Positions 16,690 through 23,692 of a DNA stretch of 64,000 bases are shown here, one piece after another. Position numbers and translations under genes: made by a program. Source of the DNA: Clostridia bacterium (GTDB lineage Bacteria > Bacillota > Clostridia > Oscillospirales > CAG-272); the NCBI GenBank assembly GCA_017503325.1, contig JAFVTI010000029.1:186001-250000 (forward strand), in the 5' to 3' direction. Under the pieces are notes generated by a model that saw nothing but the letters and a program-made list of their open reading frames with translations, was not told the DNA's origin and made no database searches. The first letter of the stretch is position 1. Each line of letters starts with the position of its first letter.

Positions 16690-16863
16690 CTATTTTTCCA
16701 TTCCGTGAGAAGCACCCCATTTTTGCGCAAAAAAGCCTCGGTCTTCATCGGCACTATTTGCGATTTTCTCAACGGGAGAGCTCGCGTCGGGCAACGCATC
16801 GTTTACTGCTCTCAAAATCGCTGAAACCCCATATTCCGTCGGTGTACACCGTAATTCAGACAT
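16690..16863 (-). CDS. Possible small protein upstream of the accessory gene
   Basis: A 57-residue frame beginning MSELRCTPTEYGVSAILRAV. It lies 15 bp upstream of the accessory gene in the same direction, but has no convincing ribosome binding site. The 190 bp between it and the next gene show nothing clear. Confidence 0.35.
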   Translation of the reverse strand: MSELRCTPTEYGVSAILRAVNDALPDASSPVEKIANSADEDRGFFAQKWGASHGMEK

Positions 16864-17054
16864 ACTCTGAAAATCACCATAATAGCAGAAGAAAAAAGTC
16901 GATTTCCGTGCGCCGACACATCGATTTCTCAATCCAATCTGTGCTTAAATCCAACATTCGTTTTCACGCTTATCTATAAGTCTATAGTATATTCTTTCTG
17001 CTATAAATATGGTTAAGTGTTATTGTTAGAGCCCTCATTTTTAATACCACCTAC

Positions 17055-17342
17055 CTACAAAATAAGCCTATAAATATTTGATCCGTAATCTCCGGCATTC
17101 GTGTGGCGGTGATATTTTTCAATCAAGCCTTTCTCCACAAGCACCTTCAGCGCCTTGTCCACCGTTTCCTCTTTCTTGATGCCACAGCCCTTGGCGATGT
17201 CCTTCCTTGACGGAAAGGCAACGTTGCTTTCTTGATTCAAACGACGACAAAGAAAACAATAGACCGCGATATCTCTCGGCTTCAGATCGTATTCAAATAT
17301 GCGGTTGTCAACCATAAAAAAGTTCGTTCGTCTTTCCTTCAT
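17055..17342 (-). CDS. Winged-helix (HTH_36-like) protein
   Basis: 95 residues: NFFMVDNRIFEYDLKPRDIAVYCFLCRRLN, PSRKDIAKGCGIKKEETVDKALKVLVEKGLIEKY. This is the helix-turn-helix layout of replication-initiator-like HTH_36 proteins. AAGGAGCT lies just before the ATG. It is transcribed away from the S24 repressor from a promoter with operator-like sites, so it is probably the first gene controlled by that repressor. A role in replication or excision of the element is possible. Confidence 0.65.
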   Translation of the reverse strand: MKERRTNFFMVDNRIFEYDLKPRDIAVYCFLCRRLNQESNVAFPSRKDIAKGCGIKKEETVDKALKVLVEKGLIEKYHRHTNAGDYGSNIYRLIL

Positions 17343-17352
17343 AGCTCCTTAA

Positions 17353-17497
17353 AATCCAAAAATGTAAGTATCATTGCAATATGTTCCAAAATCGTTGGGT
17401 ATTTGATATTATACTATAATAATTTTGGATTGTCAAGACCTTTTCTATAATATTTTTGGATTTTTGTGTTGACAAATATAAAATCCTATGGTATAAT
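17353..17497. promoter_or_regulatory. Divergent promoters with four operator-like sites
   Basis: Rightward: TTGACA (17469-17474), 17 bp, TATAAT (17492-17497), leading to the repressor. Leftward: TTGACA (complement of 17431-17436), 17 bp, TATAAT (complement of 17408-17413), leading to the winged-helix gene. A (A/T)TCCAAAAAT-type motif occurs four times: 17354-17362, 17384-17392, and inverted at 17421-17430 and 17451-17460. One lies inside the leftward spacer, one just upstream of the rightward -35. Confidence 0.7.
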
Positions 17498-17530
17498 AGG
17501 AGCGTAATATAAATATCGGAGGTTTCACAC

Positions 17531-18247
17531 ATGGATACTCTTGGAGCTCAGATAAGAAAATATCGAGAGCATAGACACCTGACACAAAAGCAACTCGCAG
17601 AAAAGCTCGGCGAGAGTTCAGGCAGCGTAATATATAACTGGGAGAAAGGAATAGGTCGCCCCGACTGTGATAAGTTGGTAAGACTTTGTGATATCCTTGA
17701 TATCTCTGCGGACGAGTTGCTTGGATGTAAGTTTATGGCGCAACGCCCTACTGCTACCGAATGGGGTACAATACAAAAATACCGAGCCCTTGACGAGCAC
17801 GGTAAAGAGGTTGTTGATTATTTGATTGACAGCGAATACAAGCGAGTAAGACTCTCTATGAAGAAGCCCAAGCCCCGTATGCTGAAGGTGAATTTCTACA
17901 ATTATCCTGCCTCTGCCGGTACGGGTAACTTCCTTGAAAATGAAATTCCTGAACAGATACTGGTTAAAGAAAGCGTCGAGGCAGATGAAGCCGATTACGC
18001 TATCCCCGTTTCGGGTGATAGTATGGAACCTACCTACCACGATGGTGACAAGGTCTTTGTCGAGAAGTGTGATTCAGTTGACATTGGCGAGATTGGCATC
18101 TTCGTTGTTAACGGCGACGTTTACATCAAGGAGCGTGGCAACAAGTGCTTGATCTCCCATAATGAGAAATATAAACCTATTCGTATTGGTGAGAGCGATA
18201 GCGTTTACTGCTGCGGTAGAGTTATTGGAATTGTAGAAAAATCTTGA
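17531..18247 (+). CDS. LexA/cI-like repressor (XRE HTH + S24 peptidase) of the element
   Basis: 238 residues. Residues 1-65 are a Cro/C1 HTH (IRKYREHRHLTQKQLAEKLG, VIYNWEKGIGRPD). Residues 125-238 are an S24 autopeptidase domain with the serine in PVSGDSMEPTYHDGD and the lysine in GDVYIKERG; the probable Ala-Gly cleavage point is in YPASAGTG. Such repressors self-cleave in response to RecA, linking transfer of the element to DNA damage. The ribosome binding site is CGGAGG. It sits downstream of the divergent operator region and probably controls itself and the leftward genes. Confidence 0.85.
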   Translation: MDTLGAQIRKYREHRHLTQKQLAEKLGESSGSVIYNWEKGIGRPDCDKLVRLCDILDISADELLGCKFMAQRPTATEWGTIQKYRALDEHGKEVVDYLIDSEYKRVRLSMKKPKPRMLKVNFYNYPASAGTGNFLENEIPEQILVKESVEADEADYAIPVSGDSMEPTYHDGDKVFVEKCDSVDIGEIGIFVVNGDVYIKERGNKCLISHNEKYKPIRIGESDSVYCCGRVIGIVEKS

Positions 18248-18277
18248 CAATTTATTAATCAAAATGGAGGAGTATTT

Positions 18278-19075
18278 ATGTATTCAAAGTTTAATTACGA
18301 GATTAACACAGATTTTTACCATTCCGAATTAAAGAGTCATTTGACGAAAGGAAAGGAACTATACAATAAATTCAAGGACGAATCTCAATTGGCATTGAAT
18401 CGCTTTATATTCGACAATGGTAAAATTGATGGTACAACCTTAAAAGATCATTGGTTTTCTATTATTAAAGCTGATGTGTTCCTTTCGCACTCGCACAAAG
18501 ACGAAGACGAAGTAATAGCCTTTGCAGGATGGTTGTATAATACCTTTGGACTTACCTCATTTATTGATTCGTGTTCATGGGGATATTGCGATGATTTGTT
18601 AAGACAAATTGATAATGAGTATTGCCACGATGATGAATCCAACACTTACAATTATAAACAGAGAAATTATTCTACCGCACATGTTCATGTAATGTTAACC
18701 ACTGCATTAACAGAAATGATTGACAATTGTGAGTGTATTATTTTCGTGAATACTCCAAATTCTATAAGAGTGTCCGACGAACTGAAAAACATAAAGGACG
18801 GTCATCAGCAAACTAAATCTCCATGGATATACCACGAATTAGCTGTGACAAGCATGTTGCCGCAGAAACCACTTGTTCGTAAAAGGAATTGCTTTGCATA
18901 TGAAATGCTTTTTGAAAATGTAAATCAAGCACCTGAAATTTGGTATGATGTAGACAAGTACTTACAGAACATGATTGCATTATCGAACGAACACATTGAA
19001 AAATGGAGCAAGTATTCTAAATACAAAGGTTCCAAAAGTTTGGATGTGTTATATGAAATTGTTCAAGAAAAATGA
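18278..19075 (+). CDS. TIR-domain protein (third in the element)
   Basis: 265 residues with TGGAGG upstream. The TIR domain starts at about residue 65 (ADVFLSHSHKDEDEVIAFAGWLY), continues through CECIIFVNTPNSIRVSDELK, and has SPWIYHELAV with Glu187 at the catalytic position. An acidic insert (about 113-135) separates the strands. The N-terminal 60 residues are helical. It is not close in sequence to the other two TIR proteins here. It lies between the repressor and the recombinase, 30 bp after the former. NAD hydrolysis and defence are inferred. Confidence 0.8.
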   Translation: MYSKFNYEINTDFYHSELKSHLTKGKELYNKFKDESQLALNRFIFDNGKIDGTTLKDHWFSIIKADVFLSHSHKDEDEVIAFAGWLYNTFGLTSFIDSCSWGYCDDLLRQIDNEYCHDDESNTYNYKQRNYSTAHVHVMLTTALTEMIDNCECIIFVNTPNSIRVSDELKNIKDGHQQTKSPWIYHELAVTSMLPQKPLVRKRNCFAYEMLFENVNQAPEIWYDVDKYLQNMIALSNEHIEKWSKYSKYKGSKSLDVLYEIVQEK

Positions 19076-19114
19076 TAACGGATATACCATAAATAGCAGA
19101 AAGGAGATGAATCG

Positions 19115-20815
19115 ATGCGAGGCGTAATCTATGCGCGATATTCCTCGGACAATCAGCGTGAGGAATCTATCGAGGGGCAGATTCGCGAGAATACGGCGTA
19201 TGCCGAGAAAAACGGGATTACCATTGTAGGTCACTACATCGACCGTGCATTTTCTGCAAAGACCGATGACCGTCCCGAATTTCAGAGGATGATTAAGGAT
19301 AGCGCGAAAAAAGGATTTGATGTAGTTATCGTATGGAAGCTCGACCGATTCTCTCGTAATCGTTACGACTCGGCAAAGTACAAGGCTGCATTGAGAAAGA
19401 ATGGCGTCAAGGTTCTTTCTGCTACCGAGGCTATTGCAGACGGTCCAAGCGGAATCCTGATGGAATCTGTCCTTGAAGGTATGGCGGAATATTACTCCGC
19501 AGAGCTTGCGGAGAAAATCACGCGCGGTATGACGGAAAATGCGCTGAAGTGTAAGTACAACGGTAGCCATGTTCCGTTTGGCTTTGTAATCGATGAAAAC
19601 CGCAATTACCAAATCAACGAAACGCTTGCACCTATCGTGGTTGAAATATATGAGCGTTATGCTTCGGGAGAAGCCATTAAATCCATTATCGATGATCTGA
19701 ATGCACGAGGACTCAAAACCTCAAAGGGAGCAAAGTTCGGGAATAACAGCATTCACAGCATACTTACCAACCGTATGTATATGGGTGAATATCATTTCGG
19801 AGAGATTATTATTCCCAACGGTATTCCTGCAATGGTTTCCGAAGAGCTTTTCAATCGGGTAGCAGAACGGAAGAAAAAGAATCAGCACGCCTCCGCTCAC
19901 AACAAAGGAAAAGAACGCTATATCCTCTCTACAAAATTGTTCTGCGGTAAGTGTATGACGATGATGGTAGGAGAAAGCGGACAAAAGAAAAACGGCAATA
20001 TTTATCGTTATTATAAATGTGCTTCTGCCAAACGTAAGAAGGGCTGCGATAAAAAAGCGGTTCGAAAAGAATGGATAGAGGACGAGGTTATCAAAGGTCT
20101 GACTATCATTTTGAACGATGACGCCACCCTTTCCGCAATGGCTGACAAGTTGTTGGAATTATTTGAAGAGGACAATGTTGTTCTTCCGGCTCTTGAGGCT
20201 CAGTTGAAAGAGGTTCAAAAGTCGATTGCAAATCTTATCAAGGCAGTTGAGCAGGGATTAGTCACACGCTCGACCAAGGCTCGTCTTGAGGAATTAGAGG
20301 CTGAAGAAGAGACCTTGAAGGAGTCAATATTCATAGAGCAAAACAAGGTGCCGCGACTCAGCAAGGAGCAGATTCTCTGCGTTCTCGAACGTTTTCGAGA
20401 TCTTGATCTTTCCATTGAACGTAACAGAGAGCGGCTCGTAGATGCTCTCGTCACGGGTATCGTGCTTGACGATGATAAATTCATAATCACGGTCACGTTC
20501 CGTGATGAACCCATTGTTATAATGACAAGCGAAGAAGTTGCCGACGTCGCACGACTCGGTTCGGATATTAACAGTCTTGCTCCACCAAAAAAGCAATGGG
20601 GTGCGCAAAAGCGCACCCCATTGCTTTTTTGGTGGACCCTCAGCGAATTGCCCCATCGCACCGTGTGCGGCGCGAATGGGGTTCACATTCGCCGCTCGAA
20701 GATCGGAGAGTGGCTCGCGCAGCGAGACATTCTCCAGGCGCAGAGCGCGCGAATATTCGCCATAGGCGAAATTCCCCTTATATCACCCATGGTATGCCCC
20801 ATCGAGGGGAATTGA
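19115..20815 (+). CDS. Large serine recombinase (TnpX/integrase type), abnormal 3' end
   Basis: 566 residues as read. The N-terminal resolvase domain has YARYSSDNQREESIEGQ with the catalytic serine at 10 or 11, and WKLDRFSRNRYDS. A recombinase domain follows (PFGFVIDE, ARGLKTSKGAKFGNNSIHSIL), then a zinc ribbon (CGKCMTMM, YYKCASAKRKKGC) and a coiled coil (about 350-440). Family-like sequence ends near residue 488 (SDINSLAPP). From there the frame crosses a 26-bp perfect inverted repeat and palindromic DNA with no stop until 20815, so the last 75 residues are probably not original. It should integrate and excise the element. The ribosome binding site is AAAGGAG. Confidence 0.85.
   Translation: MRGVIYARYSSDNQREESIEGQIRENTAYAEKNGITIVGHYIDRAFSAKTDDRPEFQRMIKDSAKKGFDVVIVWKLDRFSRNRYDSAKYKAALRKNGVKVLSATEAIADGPSGILMESVLEGMAEYYSAELAEKITRGMTENALKCKYNGSHVPFGFVIDENRNYQINETLAPIVVEIYERYASGEAIKSIIDDLNARGLKTSKGAKFGNNSIHSILTNRMYMGEYHFGEIIIPNGIPAMVSEELFNRVAERKKKNQHASAHNKGKERYILSTKLFCGKCMTMMVGESGQKKNGNIYRYYKCASAKRKKGCDKKAVRKEWIEDEVIKGLTIILNDDATLSAMADKLLELFEEDNVVLPALEAQLKEVQKSIANLIKAVEQGLVTRSTKARLEELEAEEETLKESIFIEQNKVPRLSKEQILCVLERFRDLDLSIERNRERLVDALVTGIVLDDDKFIITVTFRDEPIVIMTSEEVADVARLGSDINSLAPPKKQWGAQKRTPLLFWWTLSELPHRTVCGANGVHIRRSKIGEWLAQRDILQAQSARIFAIGEIPLISPMVCPIEGN
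20581..20636. terminator. 26-bp perfect inverted repeat, bidirectional terminator-like, inside the recombinase frame
   Basis: The arms 20581-20606 and 20611-20636 pair perfectly around AAAA. The core is GCAATGGGGTGCGC/GCGCACCCCATTGC, with six A before it and six T after it, so it looks like a strong intrinsic terminator in both directions. The recombinase frame has no stop codon before it. The outer bases TCCACCA/TGGTGGA resemble a tRNA or tmRNA 3' end. Confidence 0.75.
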
Positions 20816-20942
20816 ACACAGTGGAAAAACGCTCCGGTGGAGCGTTTTGGAACGGTGACCGAAGCATTTTGCGAAGCTCTCCTTTCACCGCTTGGGCCGT
20901 TTGCTTCGCAAAATGCAAGAGCAACTCCCCTCGGGTCCTTCT
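20797..20942. repeat. Imperfect large palindrome; possible right end of the integrated element
   Basis: The outer arms CGAGGGGAATTG (20803-20814) and CAACTCCCCTCG (20922-20933) enclose two hairpins: AAAACGCTCC-ggt-GGAGCGTTTT (20826-20848) and GCATTTTGCGAAGC/GCTTCGCAAAATGC (20864-20916). CAACTCCCCTCGGGTCC (20922-20938) matches 16 of 17 bases of the tmRNA 3' end (4564-4580) in the same orientation. CGAGGGGAATTGAAC (20803-20817) is the exact reverse complement of tmRNA 4561-4575. It may hold an attachment site or belong to a dispersed repeat family. The 20637-20796 stretch before it holds shorter GC-rich palindromes and no gene of its own. Confidence 0.5.
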
Positions 20943-20997
20943 TTTTGCCTGCGGATTTTGCTCTTTTGCAAACAACAAATAAAATATTCCCAAGCCC

Positions 20998-21026
20998 TTG
21001 ATTTTTCGCGCAAAACGTGGTATACT
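20998..21026 (+). promoter_or_regulatory. Promoter of structured RNA, copy A
   Basis: TTGATT (20998-21003) and TATACT (21021-21026) are 17 bp apart, and RNA should start close to 21032. Both boxes and the CCTTGATTTTTC context are conserved in copy B (25825-25855). Confidence 0.75.
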
Positions 21027-21032
21027 AAATAT

Positions 21033-21230
21033 GCCAAACCAACTGAATAGCATAAAGCACCACATATTCATGGGACTACTGTACCCATTTTTCACTACCT
21101 ATAAAGAATTTGTTAAAAATGCAAATTCCTGCTGTAGGTAGTGGTAACTTGTTTATGACTATTACAGTTGGTTTGGCGACTATCGGAGTTTGCGTTTTTT
21201 GTGCGGTTTACTTCGGTAGCCGCACTTTTT
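21033..21230 (+). ncRNA. Novel structured RNA, copy A (about 200 nt)
   Basis: Predicted pairing by eye. P1: GCCAAACCAACTG (21033-21045) with CAGTTGGTTTGGC (21165-21177), 13 bp. P2: AATAGCATAAA (21047-21057) with TTTATG-a-CTATT (21152-21163). P3: ATGGG/CCCAT (21070-21088) with GTACCC conserved. P4: CACTACCTA (21093-21101) with TAGGTAGTG (21135-21143), capped by AATTTG/CAAATT (21107-21127). Then CGGAGTTTGCG (21184-21194), which can pair with GCAAATTCC (21121-21129), and a terminator GTGCGG/CCGCAC plus TTTTTATTTT (21201-21235). The same helices with compensatory changes occur in copy B. It could be a stand-alone RNA or a regulatory leader for the small gene after it. I know no Rfam family with this layout. 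Confidence 0.7.
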
Positions 21231-21248
21231 ATTTTCCGGAGGCAATCT

Positions 21249-21548
21249 ATGGCATTGATCAAGGTCAAAATCCCACCGTTTTGCACAGGGCAAGCATGCG
21301 ATCAACCATGCGACGTGACCGTGTTCGTCAACAATCGATGCAGCTTATGGTGTCGCAGCGGTTCCGTGGCGGTATTTGAAGCGGAAAGCACCGGTATCGT
21401 TTCATTTTTGATCAGTGAGGCGTGTATGCATGAGTCATTCCCTATTTTTGGAGATCTCGTGATCTCGGGGATCCTTTCACCCGGAAAGCAATACGAAATT
21501 GTCCAAACGAAAGCCGGATTTGAAATTTCAGAAATCCCGTCCTTATAA
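21249..21548 (+). CDS. Small protein of unknown family, paralogue A
   Basis: 99 residues; ATG at 21249 with GGAGG seven bases upstream. It starts MALIKVKIPPF and is roughly 40% identical by eye to the protein of copy B. The shared features are a V-A-V-F-E-A centre, an E/D-A-C motif and the ending SPGKQYEIVQ...GFEI. Copy A has extra cysteines in its first half (C12, C17, C21 and two more). It has no signal peptide or membrane helix and looks beta-rich. It directly follows the terminator of the structured RNA; the conserved pairing of RNA and protein suggests they act together. Function unknown. Confidence 0.72.
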   Translation: MALIKVKIPPFCTGQACDQPCDVTVFVNNRCSLWCRSGSVAVFEAESTGIVSFLISEACMHESFPIFGDLVISGILSPGKQYEIVQTKAGFEISEIPSL

Positions 21549-21577
21549 AACGAGTCTGTGAAAGACTCGTTTTTTCT
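21548..21577 (+). terminator. Terminator of small gene A
   Basis: AAACGAGTCT (21548-21557) pairs with AGACTCGTTT (21563-21572), followed by TTTTCTTG; it overlaps the end of the gene. Confidence 0.8.
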
Positions 21578-21597
21578 TGTTCAATATGCTTTCCCCC

Positions 21598-21626
21598 TTG
21601 CATAGTTTCCCTTTCTATGGTATAAT
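21598..21626 (+). promoter_or_regulatory. Promoter of the flavoprotein/GH43 pair
   Basis: TTGCAT (21598-21603) and TATAAT (21621-21626) are 17 bp apart, 30 bp before the start. Confidence 0.7.
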
Positions 21627-21655
21627 CAAAGTATCTTAACAAAGGACGTTCGGCT

Positions 21656-22753
21656 TTGAAAAAAGCTTCTGATATTATGAAAAACAACTTCTACGACGTA
21701 GCCATCATCGGTGCAGGCCCTGCGGGCTCGACCTTTGCCTGCGAGCTTGCCGCACGCAGGCCGGATGCACGCATTTTGATCATCGACGGCCAGACCGAAT
21801 CAAATGCCAAGCCCTGTGGCGGTCTTCTCTCCCCCGACGCACAAAAGGTGCTTGCGGAATTTGAGCTGACGCTGCCAAACGCGGTGCTTGCCGATCCGCA
21901 GATCTTTTCGGTGCATACCATTGATCTGACCGCGTGTGTCACGCGCCTTTATCAGCGTCACTATCTCAACATGGACCGCCTTGCCTTTGACCGCTGGCTG
22001 CTCTCGCGTTTGCCCGAGCACGTGCAGGTGCTCAACGGAAGGTGTACGGCCATCCAAAGAAACGGCGATTTTGCGCTGACCGTGCAAACAACACACGGCA
22101 CGCAGTGCGTCAGTGCTCGCGCCCTGGTGGGTGCGGACGGTGCCTCCTCGATCGTGCGGCGGCAATTCTTTACAAGGCAGCCCTACAAATACGTATCCAT
22201 TCAGCAATGGTTTGCGGGCAGCGATCCGAGCATTCCCGCCTACGCATGCATTTTTGACAAAGAAACAAGCGACTCATGCTCATGGCTGATCCGCAAGGAC
22301 GATTGCACCATTTTCGGCGGTGCGTTTGCTAAATCGGGCAGTCGCGAGGCATTCGAAGCGCAAAAGGCGCGACTTGAGCAGCATTTGGGCATCTCTTTTG
22401 GGCAACCGCTCAAAACCGAGGCCTGCCAGGTCTGCTCGCCGCGACACATGCGTGACTTTATCACGGGCAAGGACGGCGTCTACCTTGTCGGCGAGGCGGC
22501 GGGGCTGATCAGCGCAAGCTCGTTTGAGGGCATCAGCTCGGCTATGCTGTCGGGGCGCATGCTGGCAAAGGCCTTTGAAAAGCAAACCCCTGCAAGCATT
22601 GCGGGGGCATACAGGCGCGCAAGCAAGCGTTTGCGCTTCAAGCTTTTTACCAAAACCATCAAAAGAAAAATACTGTGCTCCCCTGCGCTGCGCTATCTGA
22701 TTATGAAAAGCGGCGTGCAGAGCGTCAAAATCTACAGGAGGGATCGGTCATGA
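21656..22753 (+). CDS. FAD-dependent oxidoreductase, geranylgeranyl-reductase-like
   Basis: 365 residues. The TTG at 21656 is used because AAAGGA lies nine bases upstream; an ATG at 21677 has no site. The Rossmann motif GAGPAG (residues 19-24) and the acidic end of the second strand (LIIDGQ) bind FAD. KPCGGLLSPDA and the later GVYLVGEAAGLIS...FEGISSAM are typical of the geranylgeranyl reductase/RebC-like flavoprotein family, which reduces prenyl chains or oxidises aromatic substrates. A basic C-terminus ends the protein. It overlaps the GH43 gene (ATGA). Substrate unknown. Confidence 0.8.
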   Translation: MKKASDIMKNNFYDVAIIGAGPAGSTFACELAARRPDARILIIDGQTESNAKPCGGLLSPDAQKVLAEFELTLPNAVLADPQIFSVHTIDLTACVTRLYQRHYLNMDRLAFDRWLLSRLPEHVQVLNGRCTAIQRNGDFALTVQTTHGTQCVSARALVGADGASSIVRRQFFTRQPYKYVSIQQWFAGSDPSIPAYACIFDKETSDSCSWLIRKDDCTIFGGAFAKSGSREAFEAQKARLEQHLGISFGQPLKTEACQVCSPRHMRDFITGKDGVYLVGEAAGLISASSFEGISSAMLSGRMLAKAFEKQTPASIAGAYRRASKRLRFKLFTKTIKRKILCSPALRYLIMKSGVQSVKIYRRDRS

Positions 22754-23619
22754 TCATTGAAACAAGCGTCACCAAGCTGCGCGACCCTTATATTGTGGTT
22801 GCAGACGGCATCTATTACGCATACGGCACGGGCTGGCAGTGCTACGTCAACAAAAGCGGCAAGCTTGACGGCGAATGGGTCAAGTCCCCCGTCACGCCCA
22901 CCGTGGTGGTGCCCGAGGATTTCGAGAAGCAGAACTGGGCACCCGAGGTACACATAGTAGACGGAAAATACTATATGTTCACGACCTATTTTTCTTCAAA
23001 GACACAGCACCGCGGCTGCAGCGTATTTTGCTCCGAGCACCCCGAAGGGCCTTTCGTGCAGATCTCGGACGGACACTTTACGCCCCACGATTGGGACTGC
23101 ATTGACGCAACGCTTTATATTGACGAGGACGGTCAGCCCTGGAGCATTTTCGTGCACGAGTGGACCTGCCGCCCCGATCACGTGGGGCTGATGTCGGTAG
23201 CCAGAATGTCGGACGATCTGACGCACCTTATCAGTGAACCCGTGGATCTGTTCCGCGCGGACGAAGCCTCCTGGGCGACCAGGGGCGTGACCGACGGCTG
23301 CTTTTTGTGGCGCACCAAGGGTGGCAAGCTGCTCATGATCTGGTCGAATTTTGCCAAGGACGGCTACTGTGTCGGCATTGCCGAGAGTGATGATGGCAGA
23401 CCCGACGGCCGCTGGATCCAGCGAGACAAGCGCCTTTACGGCAAGACCGATGCAGGCTACCCCTACGACGGAGGCCACGGCATGATCTTTGCCGACACGG
23501 ACGGTCAGCTCTACCTGTCCATGCACTCCCCCAACGATCCCGTGGGCGAGAGAGATACCACAATGGTATTCGTACCGGTTAAGGAGCAGGACGACGATCT
23601 GATCGCGATGTATGAATAA
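22750..23619 (+). CDS. Glycoside hydrolase family 43 protein
   Basis: 289 residues with AGGAGGGA upstream of the ATG at 22750. It has the five-bladed propeller signs of GH43: LRDPYIVVADGIYYAYGTG with the catalytic base Asp12, WAPEVHIVDGKYYMF, and WDCIDATLYIDEDGQPW with the pKa-modulating Asp. At the place of the general acid it has TDGCFLW; many GH43 members have Glu here. Targets in the family are arabinans and xylans. There is no signal peptide, so it is cytoplasmic and probably acts on imported oligosaccharides. Coupled to the flavoprotein gene and convergent with the GH36 gene. Confidence 0.85.
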   Translation: MIIETSVTKLRDPYIVVADGIYYAYGTGWQCYVNKSGKLDGEWVKSPVTPTVVVPEDFEKQNWAPEVHIVDGKYYMFTTYFSSKTQHRGCSVFCSEHPEGPFVQISDGHFTPHDWDCIDATLYIDEDGQPWSIFVHEWTCRPDHVGLMSVARMSDDLTHLISEPVDLFRADEASWATRGVTDGCFLWRTKGGKLLMIWSNFAKDGYCVGIAESDDGRPDGRWIQRDKRLYGKTDAGYPYDGGHGMIFADTDGQLYLSMHSPNDPVGERDTTMVFVPVKEQDDDLIAMYE

Positions 23620-23660
23620 TGCAGAATTGCGAATTACGGTAATAATTGCAATGAAAAATG

Positions 23661-23688
23661 AAAAGCCGCCCTTTTCGGGCGGCTTTTT
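23661..23688. terminator. Bidirectional terminator between GH43 and GH36
   Basis: AAAAGCCGCCC (23661-23671) pairs with GGGCGGCTTTTT (23677-23688). On both sides are short direct repeats of the GCAGAATGC/GCATTCTGC type, which also form the last residues of the GH36 protein. Confidence 0.85.
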
Positions 23689-23692
23689 ACCT

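Noticed and set aside
21033..21230. Retron msr-msd RNA or type III toxin-antitoxin repeat RNA
   Set aside because: There is no reverse transcriptase gene nearby, and the RNA has no tandem repeats. The layout with a downstream small gene only loosely resembles type III systems.
21033..21230. 6S RNA
   Set aside because: The helices form a multi-branched structure rather than one long rod with a central bubble.
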